Shown: positions 1-12,590, numbered from the stretch's first letter. The stretch: 64,000 bases of DNA from Ilex aquifolium (GCA_951799425.1 OX637398.1:18858270-18922269), one strand, 5' to 3'. Numbers and translations are program-made. Notes: a model not told the origin generated them from the letters alone.

Positions 1-1640
1 AAGTTGGACGAACTCTTCCATTAAATGAACAAAAATACCACAAAGTTGTAAATTCTAAGAAGCAACAACATAATGAGAGACACTAAAAATGAACGATCAG
101 GTTGGTCAAACTTGAAGATGTGAGTCCAAATTGAATGAAACTCTCTAGACCTTATAACTCAAAAAGTTGACACCTTTTTTTTCATATTATTTTGGGCACA
201 ATACCGAGTGGTGTAGATTTTGATTATGTTGAAGAAAGGATTCATTGCCCGCTTGCAGGGAGCGAAGGGTAGGCCAGAAAAAAATGAAAATGAAACATTT
301 AATAGGCATAGTTTTTACAAAACCTATGGACAGTGACAAGGAATTGAAGTAATCTAGGCATCATAAGCTCCTCAGAGCACCTAACATGCAATCTTATGAC
401 GCGTGTGCTTTTAAGACCTTTTTTTTCTCCATTTTGCATTGACTTTTCCTTTATTCTTATAGAAAAATGAAGTGTAGTTCTCGAATTTCATTTAGCTTGG
501 TTTGGTATTAAATGTTTTTGTCAAGCAAGATAAAGAATTTGATTAAAGTCAAAGAGGTAATACATTATGCTAGAGGGAAGGCAACATACATCGCTTTAGT
601 ATTAATTGTTAATAGTTGATTTATTTGGAATCATTTATTTAAATCTTTGATTCAAATTTGTTCTTGCATGAGGCTCAATAAATTCTTATGTGTTGTCACT
701 TACCTAGCTTCTTGCTTTTTTGTTGATGCTTTTGTGTTATGATTACTCAAATAAAGAAAGAACGAATTAAACGAGAGGATAAGAAAGAATGAAATGTGAT
801 GTCGTGAAATCACACACACACAATCTCAATCTCTTTCTCTCTCTCTCTCTATCACACACACACACAAACACAAATTTATCTTATTGAGGTATTCATCTTA
901 TTGAGATGATGAGGATGGATCAATATCAAATGTTTCCGCCATACTATAATGGCAAGTATTCTCAAGAATTCACAATCACAAAGCACACTTGATCATGCCA
1001 ACTTGAATTTCTCTATGTGGTTACTAAACTATTCAAACTTTACTCTGTTGTTATCCTCCCCTTTCCAAAGCAATGGTTTCATCATTCCTATAATTTGTAT
1101 TTCCTCATTAGTTCGGTGTAGTAACAAAACTCCATATCTACTTGCAATTTTTAATTTTTGATTTTACATAAAGTTTTTGTTGTCTAATTTTTATTCCTTT
1201 TTAGGCCATCATTGGATAAATGGACTTATTACTTCGATAATTACATTTTTTTTGTTTGTATGATAATGTTAAATTGATGATATATATCCAAATGCTCCAA
1301 TCTTCAACAAACATGTCTACAAAATAGAAACAAAAAATAACAATCAAAACTATAAATCAAAATGATTCACGTGCAACGCACGTTTGCAGCAACTAGTTTA
1401 AAAAAGAGTAAAGATGACTATTGAATCTTTAAAAGATGATAAAATCGCACAATTAAAGATTTAGGTAAGAATTTGAGTCTCTCTTGATTTGAGTAAAAAA
1501 AATAAGTCTTCCTTACTTTGGTATAAATTTGAATCAAATGTTGGAGTACATTTTTTGGGCTTTTTTATTCAAATTTGAATTTGAGTCAGGGTTGGAGATG
1601 CTCTAACTAGGTTCAACCCAACTGGTTAATTTAAAAAAGA
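1..1640. other. Intergenic AT-rich DNA, no gene seen
   Basis: I see no coding signal here. The only structured piece is a CA/CT microsatellite at about 815-868 (CACACA, then CTCTCT, then CACACA). Short open frames in the stretch have no recognisable domain. Confidence 0.6.
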
Positions 1641-1805
1641 GCAATGCTATGCTGATCAAATTGTTATCCAAATTTATATCCCAAATCAATGTAGGTATTT
1701 GGATTAGTGGGGTCTATTAATTCCACCAAATATTTAATGCATGCGATTTTAACACATCACTTAAAATACAAGATTTGATAAAAAATTTGTGCAGCACAAT
1801 TTTAT
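1641..1805. repeat. Possible foldback (MITE-like) repeat
   Basis: The left edge (GCTGATCAAATTG, about 1650) pairs with the inverted right edge (GCTGCACAAATT, about 1787-1799), giving imperfect terminal inverted repeats about 160 bp apart. No coding capacity. Its style and size match the two clearer foldbacks that follow, so I read it as a decayed non-autonomous element. Boundaries are approximate. Confidence 0.35.
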
Positions 1806-1897
1806 CCTTTAAAAAATAACTCCCTTAAATAGCAATATAAACAAAGGATTAGTCACACTCACCCTTAAAGGAAGGCAAGTACTAATTTGGTTAACAA

Positions 1898-2063
1898 CAA
1901 TGCTATTGAGATCTAATTTGTTGACATAATTCATTGTAATCATTGGATTGACTGTAAAACCCATCAAACATTAGAACTTAATGTTGATCCAATGATTCCT
2001 ATGAAACTACATCATTATGTTAGCAAATTAGGTCAAATTTTTAGGTACCAATAGCACTACTCT
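1898..2063. repeat. MITE-like foldback, copy 1
   Basis: The left arm (AATGCTATTGAGATCTAATT) and the inverted right arm (AGAGTAGTGCTATTGGTACC) share GCTATTG followed by CTAATTTG and an ACATAAT block, so the whole unit folds back on itself. About 165 bp, non-coding. It closely resembles the unit at 2121-2302, which supports a dispersed MITE family. Confidence 0.55.
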
Positions 2064-2120
2064 TTGGTTAATGGGCAAATCGTTGGATTGTGTTCTTGGC
2101 CTTTTGGTATTACTTTTTTG

Positions 2121-2302
2121 AGTAAATGTTATTAGAACCTAAAAATTTGATTTAATCTGTTGACATAATAATGTGGGTTTATTGTAATCATTAGATTAAT
2201 ATTAAGTTTCAATATTTTATGGGGTTCACGATCAATCCAATGACTATAATGAATTGAGTCAACAAACTAGGATAATAAATTAGGTCTCAATAGCATTACT
2301 CT
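2121..2302. repeat. MITE-like foldback, copy 2
   Basis: Same family as the 1898-2063 copy. The left arm (ATGTTATTAGAACCTAA) and the inverted right arm (AGAGTAATGCTATTGAGACC) enclose shared blocks such as TTGACATAATAATG and the reverse of AATGAATTGAGTCAACA. Non-coding, about 180 bp. Confidence 0.55.
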
Positions 2303-5300
2303 ACTTTTTTTCCCCAAAAAAAAATATAAGAAGAAAACTACGATACTGAAAAAAAATTCGGTACGGTATTTTCAAAATTTTATAACTTTAATGGGTGTGT
2401 TTTATAATTTTTTTAGGTCATTTTATAACAAAAAAAATTACAATCTTTTGTGGGTAGTTTATGTGAGATCTCGTGATTTATATAAATATAAATGATATTA
2501 ATTTGCTGGTATTTTTAAAATGATTAAAATGATAAGGGTAACTCAGTAAATATATTAATTTTTTTAGGTCAAAATAACATTACTATTGAATTCGGGAGGT
2601 TCGAACTCATATAATGGTTCGGAGAGGTAAAATAGCAATTTTAGTATTTCAGGGTTAAATTGACTTTGATTTTGAAATAAATTATAAAAATAAATATTTT
2701 TAGGTTAAAATAACATTAAAAATGAAACCAGAATGTCGAAAATCTTAGGAAAATCATAGGGATTAAATTGGAGATGTTTAGTGGCAAAATCGTAATTTCG
2801 AAAAAAAAAATATTTTTTTTGTCCCATGAACAGTAAAATTCGAGATTGTTGGGTTTAAAACCCCAATTTTAGCCCCATTTCTCTCATTATTTCATTTCAC
2901 TGTCAACCAAATACCTCTTAGAACCCTAGAAGAAGATAAATGAAAGGAGAAGATGGAAGAAAAAAGTTTTTAAAGTTTGGGCTTTGCTTGAGAATTCTAG
3001 GAACTTAGCTTAGAATTTTTTATTCTTAGGTGGAGTTTTTCTCTCTCTTGCATTTACATTATGCATCTCATGCATTTTCTTTAGCTAAAACTTACTATGT
3101 GTTTAATGATAAAATACTTGTCATAAATCTTGATTTAGTGTTGAGTATGCCATGAATTGTGAACCTACATGCATAAAAATGATTTTAGTGTTGTAGGTTT
3201 GAAACCCTAGTTTGATTTTAGTTATCAGCATTTGATTAAATTTATGATTTGAGAGTTTTGGAATATGCTATGATCTTGTACATAATATATATGGCTCATA
3301 GTTATCAAATTGTGTATCGGAAGACGTATCGTTTTTTAAAAATAGTGTATCATATCGTATCGTGTATCGTAAGATACGGTGCAATTTTAAATAAATAATA
3401 ATAAAATATATATACCTTTGAAAAAAAATCATAGACTCATAAAAACGTAGCATTTCATTAATACTCCACCAACTATTCAAGTTCCCACCATAGTTCACTA
3501 ATATTATAATGCAAAGTTTCCACCATAGTTCACTAATTCAAACTTCAAACACCCAAGATACTTCTAATCCAAATTTCTAACATCCATTTTGAACTCAATC
3601 TTCAATTTCAATTGAAAATGCATCATCATCATCATTATCATTGTGATCGGATGCCAACAAGTCTTCACTTCCTTCATCATCTTCAACTTCTTGTATTTGT
3701 TCATCCTCATCCTCATCCTCATCCTCATCTTCAAGTTGAACTATTTGCTTCCCTTTTTTCTTGTTTAAAGAAAGATTTCTAAGCCCTACAAAACAACCAA
3801 TACAAAATATAAAAAAAAATATTCGAAGTAATGGAGAAGAAGAAACATTTTAATTATATATTATTTACCTCTCTTTCTCTTTTTGCTATTCCCTTCTTGA
3901 ATTTCAAAACATTCACCAACATTCATCCAAGTAATGTCCTCATGAAAGAGTGCATCTTTTTTTCCAGTGATCCGCTCATCATCAGATTCCATATCTGAGA
4001 GAGAAATAGGATCATAGAAATCACCTTCTAGTATTCTCTTTTGGTGTCTTGCCTCCAATCGAAGATTGTACTTCACAAACACAAGTGCACTTAATCTTTG
4101 TTACTCTAATCGATTCCTCCTCTTAGAGTGCACCTGGTCTAATGTACTTCAATTCCTCTCACATCCTGTGGCACTACAAGTCAAGCTAAGGACGCGGATA
4201 GCAAGTTGTTGCAACTCTGGACAACATCCTCCAAATGATTCCCACCATAAGCCTATAAAAAAGTACAAAAGAATACTGCATTAACTAACTTAAGCAATTG
4301 CATTAAATGACTAACTTAAGTTAGTTACCACTAACCAAGTTATTTCTTCTTCCTCATCTGGATTTCCATGTCCATTCCAAACATCATATCAGCATTGTGA
4401 AAGATATCCAATTGTTTATCAACTTTTTTCTCTCACAACAGGACTTGGGCACATTTTCTGAATAGTCTGATAAAGTCTCATCTTTATCTCATAGTCCGCA
4501 CTACCGTTAAAGTAATGAAACCTGAAATAGTTATTATAATGATCAGTATACAATATGTAGATATGAAATGATATACAAATTGAGAAACTTAAATCTTACG
4601 TTGGATTGAGATAATAGGCAGCTGCATGAAGAGGTCTGTGTAATTGCAAGTTCCATCTAGTCTCAACAATAGTCCATATGAGCTCATAGTGCTTCTTCAC
4701 ATTATGAAAATTCTTTTGGATTTGTTCATTTGCCTTGTCCATTGCCTAGTAAATATATCCAATGGCTAGCTTTATATCCCCATCTACAAGCCTCAACACC
4801 TTCACCAATGGCAACACACACTTCAAGCAATACTTGATTGATCCCCAAAAATTTTGGTCAGTTAGTATAATATCCATCACTTTTACACTATCTCCCTTCT
4901 TAGAGTATTGACTATTCTACCATTATTCAGAAGCAAACATTGCTCTAAGCCCAATTTTATTCTCAAATAAACTCCTCAAAGTTAAATATGAGGTGTAAAA
5001 CCCGGGAAATTTGGACTTTTTCCAAAAAGGGCAAAATAGTAATTTGTCACTATAATGCGTATTTAAAATACTCATGTTTTAGACCTCGGATGAGGAAACG
5101 GAGTTCGCTGTTGAATTCGTATCGCGAAAACGAGTCACCTTGTCAAATTTCGTCGAATTCCGAGATAGTCGGATTTTGCACGTCGTTCGAGGCGACTGCG
5201 TGGCGAATGACCTCACGAACGTCCCCATAAATGAATTTTGTAAAATTTCCTTGAAATTAAGTTAAAGTTCAAATAAAATTAATTTGAACTTAAACCGGGA

Positions 5301-5380
5301 TCAAATAAATCGTTTCGGGACGAAATCGAACCCGATTAAGCGAGGGACACGTGGCACGACGTGGGCCGAGTATTTAAAAC

Positions 5381-5390
5381 TATAAATAGG
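5381..5390 (+). promoter_or_regulatory. TATA box of the 5' LTR promoter
   Basis: TATAAATAGG, preceded about 30 bp upstream by ACGT-core elements (GACACGTGGC and CGACGTGGG), which resemble plant bZIP/bHLH G-box sites. The same arrangement is at 12989-12998 in the 3' LTR. This is the expected transcription start region (U3/R border) of the retroelement. Confidence 0.6.
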
Positions 5391-5857
5391 GGTAAATATC
5401 TAGAAAATCAGATTATTTTTGCCCCTTGTGTTCTTGTTTGGCCGGCCAAGAGAGAGAGAAGAGAGAAAAGAGAGAAAACCTTGATCTTCAAGCTTTCTCC
5501 GTCGATTCCCGGAGTTCCGTCGCTCGGATTTCGTCGAACCAAGAGCTAAAGTCGATCACATCGACGAGGGCTACGCAACCACACCAAGAGCAAGGGATTT
5601 CACCGAAGATCCAAGAGAGGAGATTTGGGGGAAATCTAGACTTGGGCTTGGAAAGTGTTCTTGAAGCTTCCTTCGGGTGAATTACGCTTCAAGAGGTAGG
5701 GTTTCTCCTACTTGGGACTATTTTTCACCTATGGTGTCATATGGGTGGGTAGGTGTGTATAGAATTATAGGGTTTACTTACCTATGGTTATGGAAAGGGA
5801 GGTAAAAATGGTTGAATTCAAGTTCTAGTTTGAACTCGATATATAGAGGTTCCTTGT

Positions 5858-5959
5858 GTCATTCTTGGAAGTTTGGCATATAGTGATATGCTATGTATTT
5901 ATATGATGGTCATTCTTGGAAGTTTGGCATATAGTAATATGCTATGTGTTTATATGATG
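5858..5959 (+). repeat. Two-copy 51-bp tandem repeat in the LTR
   Basis: The unit starting GTCATTCTTGGAAGTTTGG occurs at 5858-5908 and 5909-5959 with only a few differences. The same pair is present in the 3' LTR (about 13466-13567), so the duplication predates this insertion. Confidence 0.85.
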
Positions 5960-7054
5960 AGGTGCTAGTTGTGTACATTGAGCCTTGTCATAGGAATGAA
6001 ATGATTATGTGATAACATGATGGTTGCCTTGAAGGTGTTGTTAAATACCTTTTGTATGTTAAAGTGTGTGACACATGACTATGTATAGCATGCTTAAGTC
6101 TTGTGTTGATTGGATATGTTGCTAATGTGTTAGTTTCATGGGAATATGGTATTTATATGCTTTGATATGATTTGCCATGGATATATATATTGAGCATTAT
6201 GTTGTATGCAATGGAACATGGCATTGCATATGCATCTCATTACATGGGTGTGTGTGCATGGTTGATGTCAATACCACACTTGGGGATTGACAGTATGGCT
6301 TGGGAAAAGTTGGGTCGAAGACCTAGCTAAGCCGCTTGATTGCATGATAAATTGGGTCGGGATGAGCAAGAAGAGGCATGACGACCTCTCGGGTGAAAGA
6401 CCCGGTGTTTGGGGGGGTGCACTCCTTTGGTATAAGAGCCCATAAAGTGTACGGGTGTGGAAGACCATTGGTTAAGTCCATAAAGAAGTCCGATCCCAAG
6501 AAAGACCCTAGTTTTCAAAATATCATTTGATGTAAACATAAATGATGAAATGAAACACTTTGGCATTGCATCGTGTTGTATGAGTCGGTGAGAACTCGGG
6601 TTAAAATGCATGAGTGAGTGACATCTCATTTCATGGCATGGTGTGTTGCATTCCAACTTAGAATGCATGTCCTTTTGATAAATGATTGTTTGCAAATGAA
6701 TGTTGCATGAGCATGAGCATCTAGGGGGAGAGTAGCCCTGGTAGGGTTTACTTTACTGGGCGTTGGCTCACCCTATACGAGAAACATTTCAGGTATGGGG
6801 TTTACACCGGCGGATGGCTCACTTGGAGAGCATCAAGAATGAAGGGGGCCGGCATGTGGCCTTAGTTCGAGTTTTTGTAAAACTTTTGTATAAATTCCAT
6901 TTTGATGTGTAAATTATGGAATTAAATGTAATGGAACTTGTATAAGTTGTGTATTATATGAAAAATCGTATTATACATGTGTTGGATGAGTTAGGAATGT
7001 ATTAGAATGGATTGGAAGTGAAAAACAAAGGAAAAAGGCAAAACTGGCAAAATC

Positions 7055-7166
7055 GTACCGGTTCGCGTACCGGTACGTAGACAGACAGAAGGCAGAGCGT
7101 ACCGGTACGCGTACCGGTACGCCGATGTCCAGTGGGTTCAGTGTACCGGTACGCGTACCGGTACGC
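7055..7166. repeat. Triplicated GTACCGGTAC palindromes in the LTR
   Basis: Three copies of GTACCGGTAC-GC-GTACCGGTAC lie at about 7055, 7097 and 7143. The middle one (7097-7122) is a perfect 26-bp palindrome. The 3' LTR has the same cluster at about 14662-14774, with CCGG to CTGG changes. Function unknown; candidate protein-binding or hairpin sites. Confidence 0.8.
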
Positions 7167-7458
7167 CCTCCAAAACTCAGAATTTTTTTTTATTTTTGTT
7201 TTCTTTGCCAAGCCTTTGGGCTATGTTTTTCCTTCCCTCCAATGATCAAATTGGACCCTAATGGGGTATGAATCATGGGGAGTTGGACTGGGGTTGGATC
7301 GAATGAATGTTGAACCGAATTTTCATTGTGGATTATAACCTCGGTTTAAGGATGTTATCGATGTGGTGTCGGGTTAAGCGACATCCACGGGTATTTCCGC
7401 GGGTTGATGGGTTGTCAACGGTTAATACAGGACCCCCGGAAAATGGGGCGTCACAGCT

Positions 7459-7470
7459 TGGTATCAGAGC
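7459..7470 (+). other. Primer binding site (initiator Met tRNA type)
   Basis: TGGTATCAGAGC lies three bases after the 5' LTR end. It is the classic complement of the plant initiator methionine tRNA 3' end, used to prime minus-strand synthesis. Confidence 0.9.
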
Positions 7471-7887
7471 ATAGGCCATAGATCATATGTGGTCTTGTGG
7501 GAAATGAGTCTATCATCTTCCATTGCAAGGGAGAACGAGGTTTAGAGCCCTAGCTAATTCGAAAACCTAAGCTTGATGGGCATTGGGTCTAGACCATTGC
7601 ATGCATTGTGCATTTCATCTTATGTGTTTAAATGCTACATGTTATGTGTTATGTGCTATGTGGATAATATACATCGTAGAATGTATATGGAAATGAACAC
7701 ACTAGGGTTAGGAAACATAACCTTGGGAGTGGGAAAACAAATGAACGGGAGGGTTCATGGTTTAAATGTCTACTAAGGAGAGGAATATGCTTCCCTAGTG
7801 AGACGATTCGGAAACTCTTTATGTATGAGTATTGATTCCTATTTTTGGGATGCCTTGTAAAACTATATTGCTATTTGACTTATGTAG

Positions 7888-9030
7888 ATGGCATATAGAG
7901 GGCGTGGACGCCGAGGCGGTAGGTGGAATAACCAACCACCTCCGGCCTTTGATCACCAAGCCTTTGCAGAGGCTATTGGTGAGGCGGCGGCAACTATTGC
8001 ACAGGCTAGTGCTACAGCCGCTACCATTGCACAGACGGGTGCAAACATGGGACAAGGAGGCTCGAGTAACCTCCAGAAGTTCAAAGCCCATCATCCTCCG
8101 GTTTTTCTGGGAGGTGCGGATCCAATGGTAGCCGATCGTTGGATTCGGCAAGTGGAGAAGATCTTGAGGGCTATGGAGATCACTTCCGATGCCACCAAGA
8201 TAACTCTGGCAACTTTTTAGCTGGAGGGAGAGTCCCAGCTATGGTGGGATTGGGTGAAGGACTCCAGAAATTTGGAGGCCATGACTTGGGCAGAGTTCCG
8301 AGAGCTCTATATGGGAAAGTATTTCCCAGCAACTGCTCGACATGCTAAGGCCAAGGAGTTCCTAGAATTGAAGCAGGGAAATATGAATGTGCTAGAATAC
8401 GTGGCCAAATTCACGGAGTTGGCCCGTTTTGCTGATGACTATGTGGCCTCAGACGTGGCCAAGGTACGTAAGTTCGAAGATGGACTGAAGTTGTCCATTC
8501 GAGGCAAGATTGTGGGACTTCTCCTACAAGACCTCGATTCGATGGTCAAGACTGCAATGGCTATCGAGAGAGAGGTGGAGGATGCGCGCAACATCCGAGA
8601 AGCGGGTGTTAAGGACAAAAAGAAGGAGGGTCAATCCTCTTCTTCTAGTGCGGGAAAGAAACAAAGGACTTATGTTCCGCAGGGAGTTCAAGGGCAGAGC
8701 CGCGGCTATCAAGGCCAAGGCCGGGGTCGATTCTTCCAAGACGGGGGAAACTTCAGGACCGCCTTCCAGACGGGTCAGAAGACTTGTTATTTTTGTCACC
8801 AGCCGGGTCACATAAAGAAGGAGTGTCCTCGACTGCAGGGATCCCAGAGCTATGGGACATCCCAATCCCAGTCTTCTGTGGGACAGCCGCAGACACAGTT
8901 TGTTCCTCCTTACCCCTCCATGGGTCAAAGGAGCCAGTACCAATCACAGGGTGCTGCACCAGCGCCTACTACTTTCCGAGCGGGAACACCGCAAGCAGGC
9001 CAGATGGGCCAAGGCATGGGTCGGGGGTGA
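7888..9030 (+). pseudogene. gag: gag of the Tekay-type element, two in-frame stops
   Basis: Gag forms the virus-like particle around the element RNA. The frame starts at ATG 7888 with an Arg/Gly-rich N-terminus. The retrotransposon capsid domain follows (FLGGADPMVADRWIRQVEKI; then LWWDW and a conserved EFLELKQGNMNVLEY stretch). A CCHC zinc knuckle (CYFCHQPGHIKKEC, about 8785-8826) binds nucleic acid. A TAG at 8218-8220 cuts the capsid domain, and a TGA at 9028-9030 separates gag from the protease. Both stops lie in the same frame as gag and pol, and each could come from one C-to-T transition (CAG to TAG, CGA to TGA), so an intact ancestor probably had one continuous gag-pol frame. Confidence 0.9.
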
Positions 9031-12000
9031 GGCCGGGGCTCACAGGCCGAGACTTCAGGGACCCAAGGGCGTGTCTACGCCATTATGCCACAGACCGAGC
9101 CGGCAGATCAGTCGGTGATACAGGGTACATTTCTACTCTCTCGTTTATGGGCAAGAGTATTATTTGACTCTGGTGCATCGCATTCATTCATTTCTGCATC
9201 TTGTGTGAAAGACTTGGGTTTAGAGGTTGAGACTTTAGAAGAACCATTACATGTGAGTTCTCCCCTAGGTGCTAGGGTGAGAATTGATCAGATATGTCGG
9301 GGTTGTGAGCTAGAGATCTCATGGATTCTACTCACTGTGGACCTTCGGGTCATGGACATGTCGGAGTTCGATGTAATCCTGGGAATGGATTGGTTGGCGG
9401 CACACCGAGTCGTCATTGATTGTGACCGGAAGTGGGTTACTACTTACACATCGGATGGGGTTTGTTTCAGGTTTCAGGGGGATAAGCACGATGCTTTACC
9501 TCAAGCCGTGTACGACTCTAGATGGCACGGACAGTTGATGGGTTGGCTAGCAAGCCTTACCCTGGAGGACGAGGCGAGACAGGAGTTTGGTCTACCTCGG
9601 GTTGTGTGTGATTATGAGGATGTTTTTCCGGGTGAACTTCCGGGATTACCTCCACATAGGGATGTAGATTTTAATATAGAGTTGCATCCTGGTACATCGC
9701 CCATTTCTATGACTCCACATAGGATGGCGCCTACTAAGTTGCAAGAACTCAAGGTCCAATTGCAGGAATTGTTGGACCGGGGTTTCATTAGACCGAGTAC
9801 CTCACCTTGGGGCGCTTCGGTGTTATTTGCAAAGAAGAAGGACAAAACCTTTCGACTATGTATAGACTACCGGCAGTTGAATAGGGTTACTATCAAGAAT
9901 AGGTACCCTTTACCGAGGATTGATGACTTGTTTGATCAGCTGAGAGGGGCGCGGGTCTACTCCAAGATAGATCTCCGCACCGGTTACCATCAGTTGAGAG
10001 TTAGGGAGACAGATATCCCTAAGACGGCGTTTCGGACGCGTTATGGGCATTTCGAGTTCACAGTGATGCCATTCGGATTGACGAACGCCCCAGCGGCATT
10101 CATGGATCTCATGCATAGGGTGTTCCAACCCTACCTTGATCAGTTCGTCGTGGTTTTTGTTGACGATATCTTGATTTACTCCAAGTCTGAGGAGGAGCAT
10201 GAGGGTCACTTGAGGATCGTTCTTCAGATCTTGAGAGACCATCAGTTATATGCCAAGTTCAGTAAGTGTGAATTTTGGTTGACTGAGGTAAAGTTTTTGG
10301 GACATGTGGTATCGGCTTCGGGTGTATCCGTAGACCCGGAGAAGGTGGAGGCAGTCATGAATTGGGAGAGGCCGAAGTCAGTCTTCGAGATACGTAGTTT
10401 CTTGGGATTGGCAGGGTATTACAGGAGGTTCATTGAGGACTTCTCCCGACTAGCTTCCCCTATGACTAGGTTGACCCGGAAAGAGGTTAAGTTTGAGTGG
10501 AATGATTCTTGCGAGAAGGCATTCCAGGAGTTGAAGAGGAGGCTTACTTCCGCTCCTATACTGATAGTTCCAGAAAGGGGACAGGGGTACACAGTGTATT
10601 GTGATGCCTCTAAGGACGGACTTGGATGCGTCTTGATGCAGTCCGGGAGAGTGGTAGTTTATGGTTCTCGGCAGTTAAAGAACCACGAGCAGAGTTACCC
10701 TACACATGACATGGAGTTGGCAGCCATTGTCTTTGCTTTGAAGGCTTGGCGCCACTACTTATACGGTGAGCATTTTGAGGTGTTTTCAGACCATAAAAGT
10801 CTGAAGTACATTTTTACACAGCGGGACCTCAATATGAGGCAACGCAGGTGGATGGAGTTTCTAGAGGACTATGACTTCACTTTGCATTACCATCCCGGTA
10901 AGGCAAATGTAGTTGCTGACGCACTCATTCGAAAGTCACGGGGAGTCTTGGCTAGTGTGGCTTCCCGAGAGTGGCAGATGCTCGAGACTGTGGGACAGTT
11001 CGGGCTATGTTATATGGGACAGACTCAGGGTACTTTGGGAAGTTTGGTGGCTACACCTTCCCTACTGAGCAAGGTTGTTGAGTCCCAGAGTCAGGACACG
11101 GAACTATTGTCCATCCGGGACCGTGTACAGGCTGGTACAGGTGACGAGGGCTGGACCATTCACACGGATGGTAGTCTTCGGTATCGAGGAAGGGTTGTGG
11201 TTCCTCAGTTGGCATATCTGAGAGAGGAGATCCTTAGGGAGTTTCATTGCTCTCGTTTCGCGGTTCATCCAGGGGGCACGAAGATGTATCATGATCTCCG
11301 TCGCCAGTATTATTGGAATGGGATGAAGCGACAGGTTGGCGAATTTGTTAGTAGATGTCTCACGTGTCAGCAAGTAAAGGCTGAACACCAGAGACCAGCA
11401 GGGTTACTCCAGCCATTGGAGGTAGCTGAGTGGAAGCGGGAACATATCACGATGGATTTTGTGACTCACTTGCCACGGACATCGCGGGGACATGACGCGG
11501 TATGGGTGGTAGTGGACCGGCTTACGAAGTCGGCACACTTTTTGGCTGTGCGGATGACCTTCACACTGGAGGAATTCTGCAGGTTATATATACGGGAGAT
11601 TGTCCGGTTACATGGGGTACCCTTGTCTATAGTATCAGATCGGGATCCCAGATTTACGGCTCATTTTTGGGAGAGTTTCCAACGAGTCATGGGGACACAG
11701 CTGATGATGAGCACTGCTTTTCATCCCCAGACGGATGGCCAGTCTGAGAGGACCATCCAGACCTTAGAGGATATGCTGCGGGCATGTGTCCTAGATCTCA
11801 AGGGTATCTGGGAAGATCACTTACCCTTGGTGGAGTTCGCCTATAACAATAGTTATCAGGCGAGCATACAGATGGCACCCTACGAGGCACTATATGGGAG
11901 ACCATGTCGATCTCCAGTTTGTTGGACAGAGGTTGGGGAGAGACCTGCTACGGGTCCGGATTTGGTTAGAGACACCTCAGAGAAGGTGGACTTGATACGG

Positions 12001-12510
12001 AAGCGTCTTCTCACGGCTCAAAGCCGGCAGAAGAGCTACGCCGATAGACGACGGCGACCTCTAGAGTTTGAGGTGGGAGATCATGTCTTCTTGAAGGTTA
12101 TGCCTAAAAGAGGAGTGGTTCGGTTTGGTAAGCGGGGAAAACTGTCGCCGAGGTACATCGGGCCCTTCGAGGTACTCGAGAGGGTGGGTACAGTTGCTTA
12201 CCGGTTGGCATTACCACCAGATTTATCGAGCGTTCACGCGGTGTTCCATGTCTCTATGCTCCGGAAATACACCCCAGATCCGACTCATGTGGTGGATTGG
12301 GGCGAGCTTGTTGTTGATGCGGATGGGACCTTCGAGGAGGGACCGGTGCGTATCATGGATAGCCGGGATCAGGTTTTGCGAGGCAAGACTGTGAGGCTAG
12401 TGAAGGTGTTGTGGCAGCACCGGGGAGTGGAAGAGGCAACATGGGAGCGCGAGGACACCGTACGTGCCAATTATCCTTTCTTGTTTGAGGATAGAGGTAC
12501 GTTTTTATAG
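9031..12510 (+). CDS. pol: pol polyprotein with chromodomain (Tekay-type element)
   Basis: Encodes the enzymes that copy and integrate the element. The open frame follows the TGA at 9028-9030; the first ATG is 9085 (1141 residues). Counted from there: aspartic protease ([10 protein letters not shown], about 27-36), reverse transcriptase with FVDD near 357, RNase H ([10 protein letters not shown] near 505), and the integrase HHCC finger (about 721-763). The integrase core carries D (MDF, about 791), D (SDRD, about 852) and E (GQSERT, about 887). A chromodomain ([18 protein letters not shown]) lies near 1100-1125 and probably steers integration to marked chromatin. This part is undamaged over its full length; ADALIRKS replaces the usual ADALSRK. 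It is still in phase with gag. Confidence 0.93.
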   Translation, partial: GRGSQAETSGTQGRVYAIMPQTEPADQSVIQGTFLLSRLWARVLFDSGASHSFISASCVKDLGLEVETLEEPLHVSSPLGARVRIDQICRGCELEISWILLTVDLRVMDMSEFDVILGMDWLAAHRVVIDCDRKWVTTYTSDGVCFRFQGDKHDALPQAVYDSRWHGQLMGWLASLTLEDEARQEFGLPRVVCDYEDVFPGELPGLPPHRDVDFNIELHPGTSPISMTPHRMAPTKLQELKVQLQELLDRGFIRPSTSPWGASVLFAKKKDKTFRLCIDYRQLNRVTIKNRYPLPRIDDLFDQLRGARVYSKIDLRTGYHQLRVRETDIPKTAFRTRYGHFEFTVMPFGLTNAPAAFMDLMHRVFQPYLDQFVVVFVDDILIYSKSEEEHEGHLRIVLQILRDHQLYAKFSKCEFWLTEVKFLGHVVSASGVSVDPEKVEAVMNWERPKSVFEIRSFLGLAGYYRRFIEDFSRLASPMTRLTRKEVKFEWNDSCEKAFQELKRRLTSAPILIVPERGQGYTVYCDASKDGLGCVLMQSGRVVVYGSRQLKNHEQSYPTHDMELAAIVFALKAWRHYLYGEHFEVFSDHKSLKYIFTQRDLNMRQRRWMEFLEDYDFTLHYHPGKANVVADALIRKSRGVLASVASREWQMLETVGQFGLCYMGQTQGTLGSLVATPSLLSKVVESQSQDTELLSIRDRVQAGTGDEGWTIHTDGSLRYRGRVVVPQLAYLREEILREFHCSRFAVHPGGTKMYHDLRRQYYWNGMKRQVGEFVSRCLTCQQVKAEHQRPAGLLQPLEVAEWKREHITMDFVTHLPRTSRGHDAVWVVVDRLTKSAHFLAVRMTFTLEEFCRLYIREIVRLHGVPLSIVSDRDPRFTAHFWESFQRVMGTQLMMSTAFHPQTDGQSERTIQTLEDMLRACVLDLKGIWEDHLPLVEFAYNNSYQASIQMAPYEALYGRPCRSPVCWTEVGERPATGPDLVRDTSEKVDLIRKRLLTAQSRQKSYADRRRRPLEFEVGDHVFLKVMPKRGVVRFGKRGKLSPRYIGPFEVLERVGTVAYRLALPPDLSSVHAVFHVSMLRKYTPDPTHVVDWGELVVDADGTFEEGPVRIMDSRDQVLRGKTVRLVKVLWQHRGVEEATWEREDTVRANYPFLFEDRGTFL

Positions 12511-12590
12511 TCATTTACCATTACATGACTGTAGCATATGCATGAGATTGCATGTATGTGTACGTGAATTTCGGGGACGAAATTCTTTTT

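Larger units (their letters stand above)
4994..7455 (+). repeat. 5' LTR of the Tekay-type element
   Basis: 2462 bp, starting TGTAAAACCCGGG and ending GGGGCGTCACA. It holds the element promoter (TATA box at 5381-5390), a 51-bp tandem duplication (5858-5959), and three copies of a palindromic GTACCGGTACGCGTACCGG motif (7055-7166). Short open frames inside it occur identically in the other LTR and are not genes. Confidence 0.95.

Noticed and set aside
5361..5680. Two small frames (62 and 84 residues) that look conserved because they recur at 12969-13288
   Set aside because: The recurrence is only the identity of the two LTRs. They lie in the U3/R/U5 region and have no domain.
6268..6695. Minus-strand frames of 66 and 122 residues, repeated near 13876-14302
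   Set aside because: Again LTR copies; the frames differ at indels between the LTRs, which shows no selection on the protein.
8524..8943. Antisense frame of 139 residues opposite gag
   Set aside because: Shadow of the gag reading frame; no independent features or introns, unlike the antisense genes of element B.
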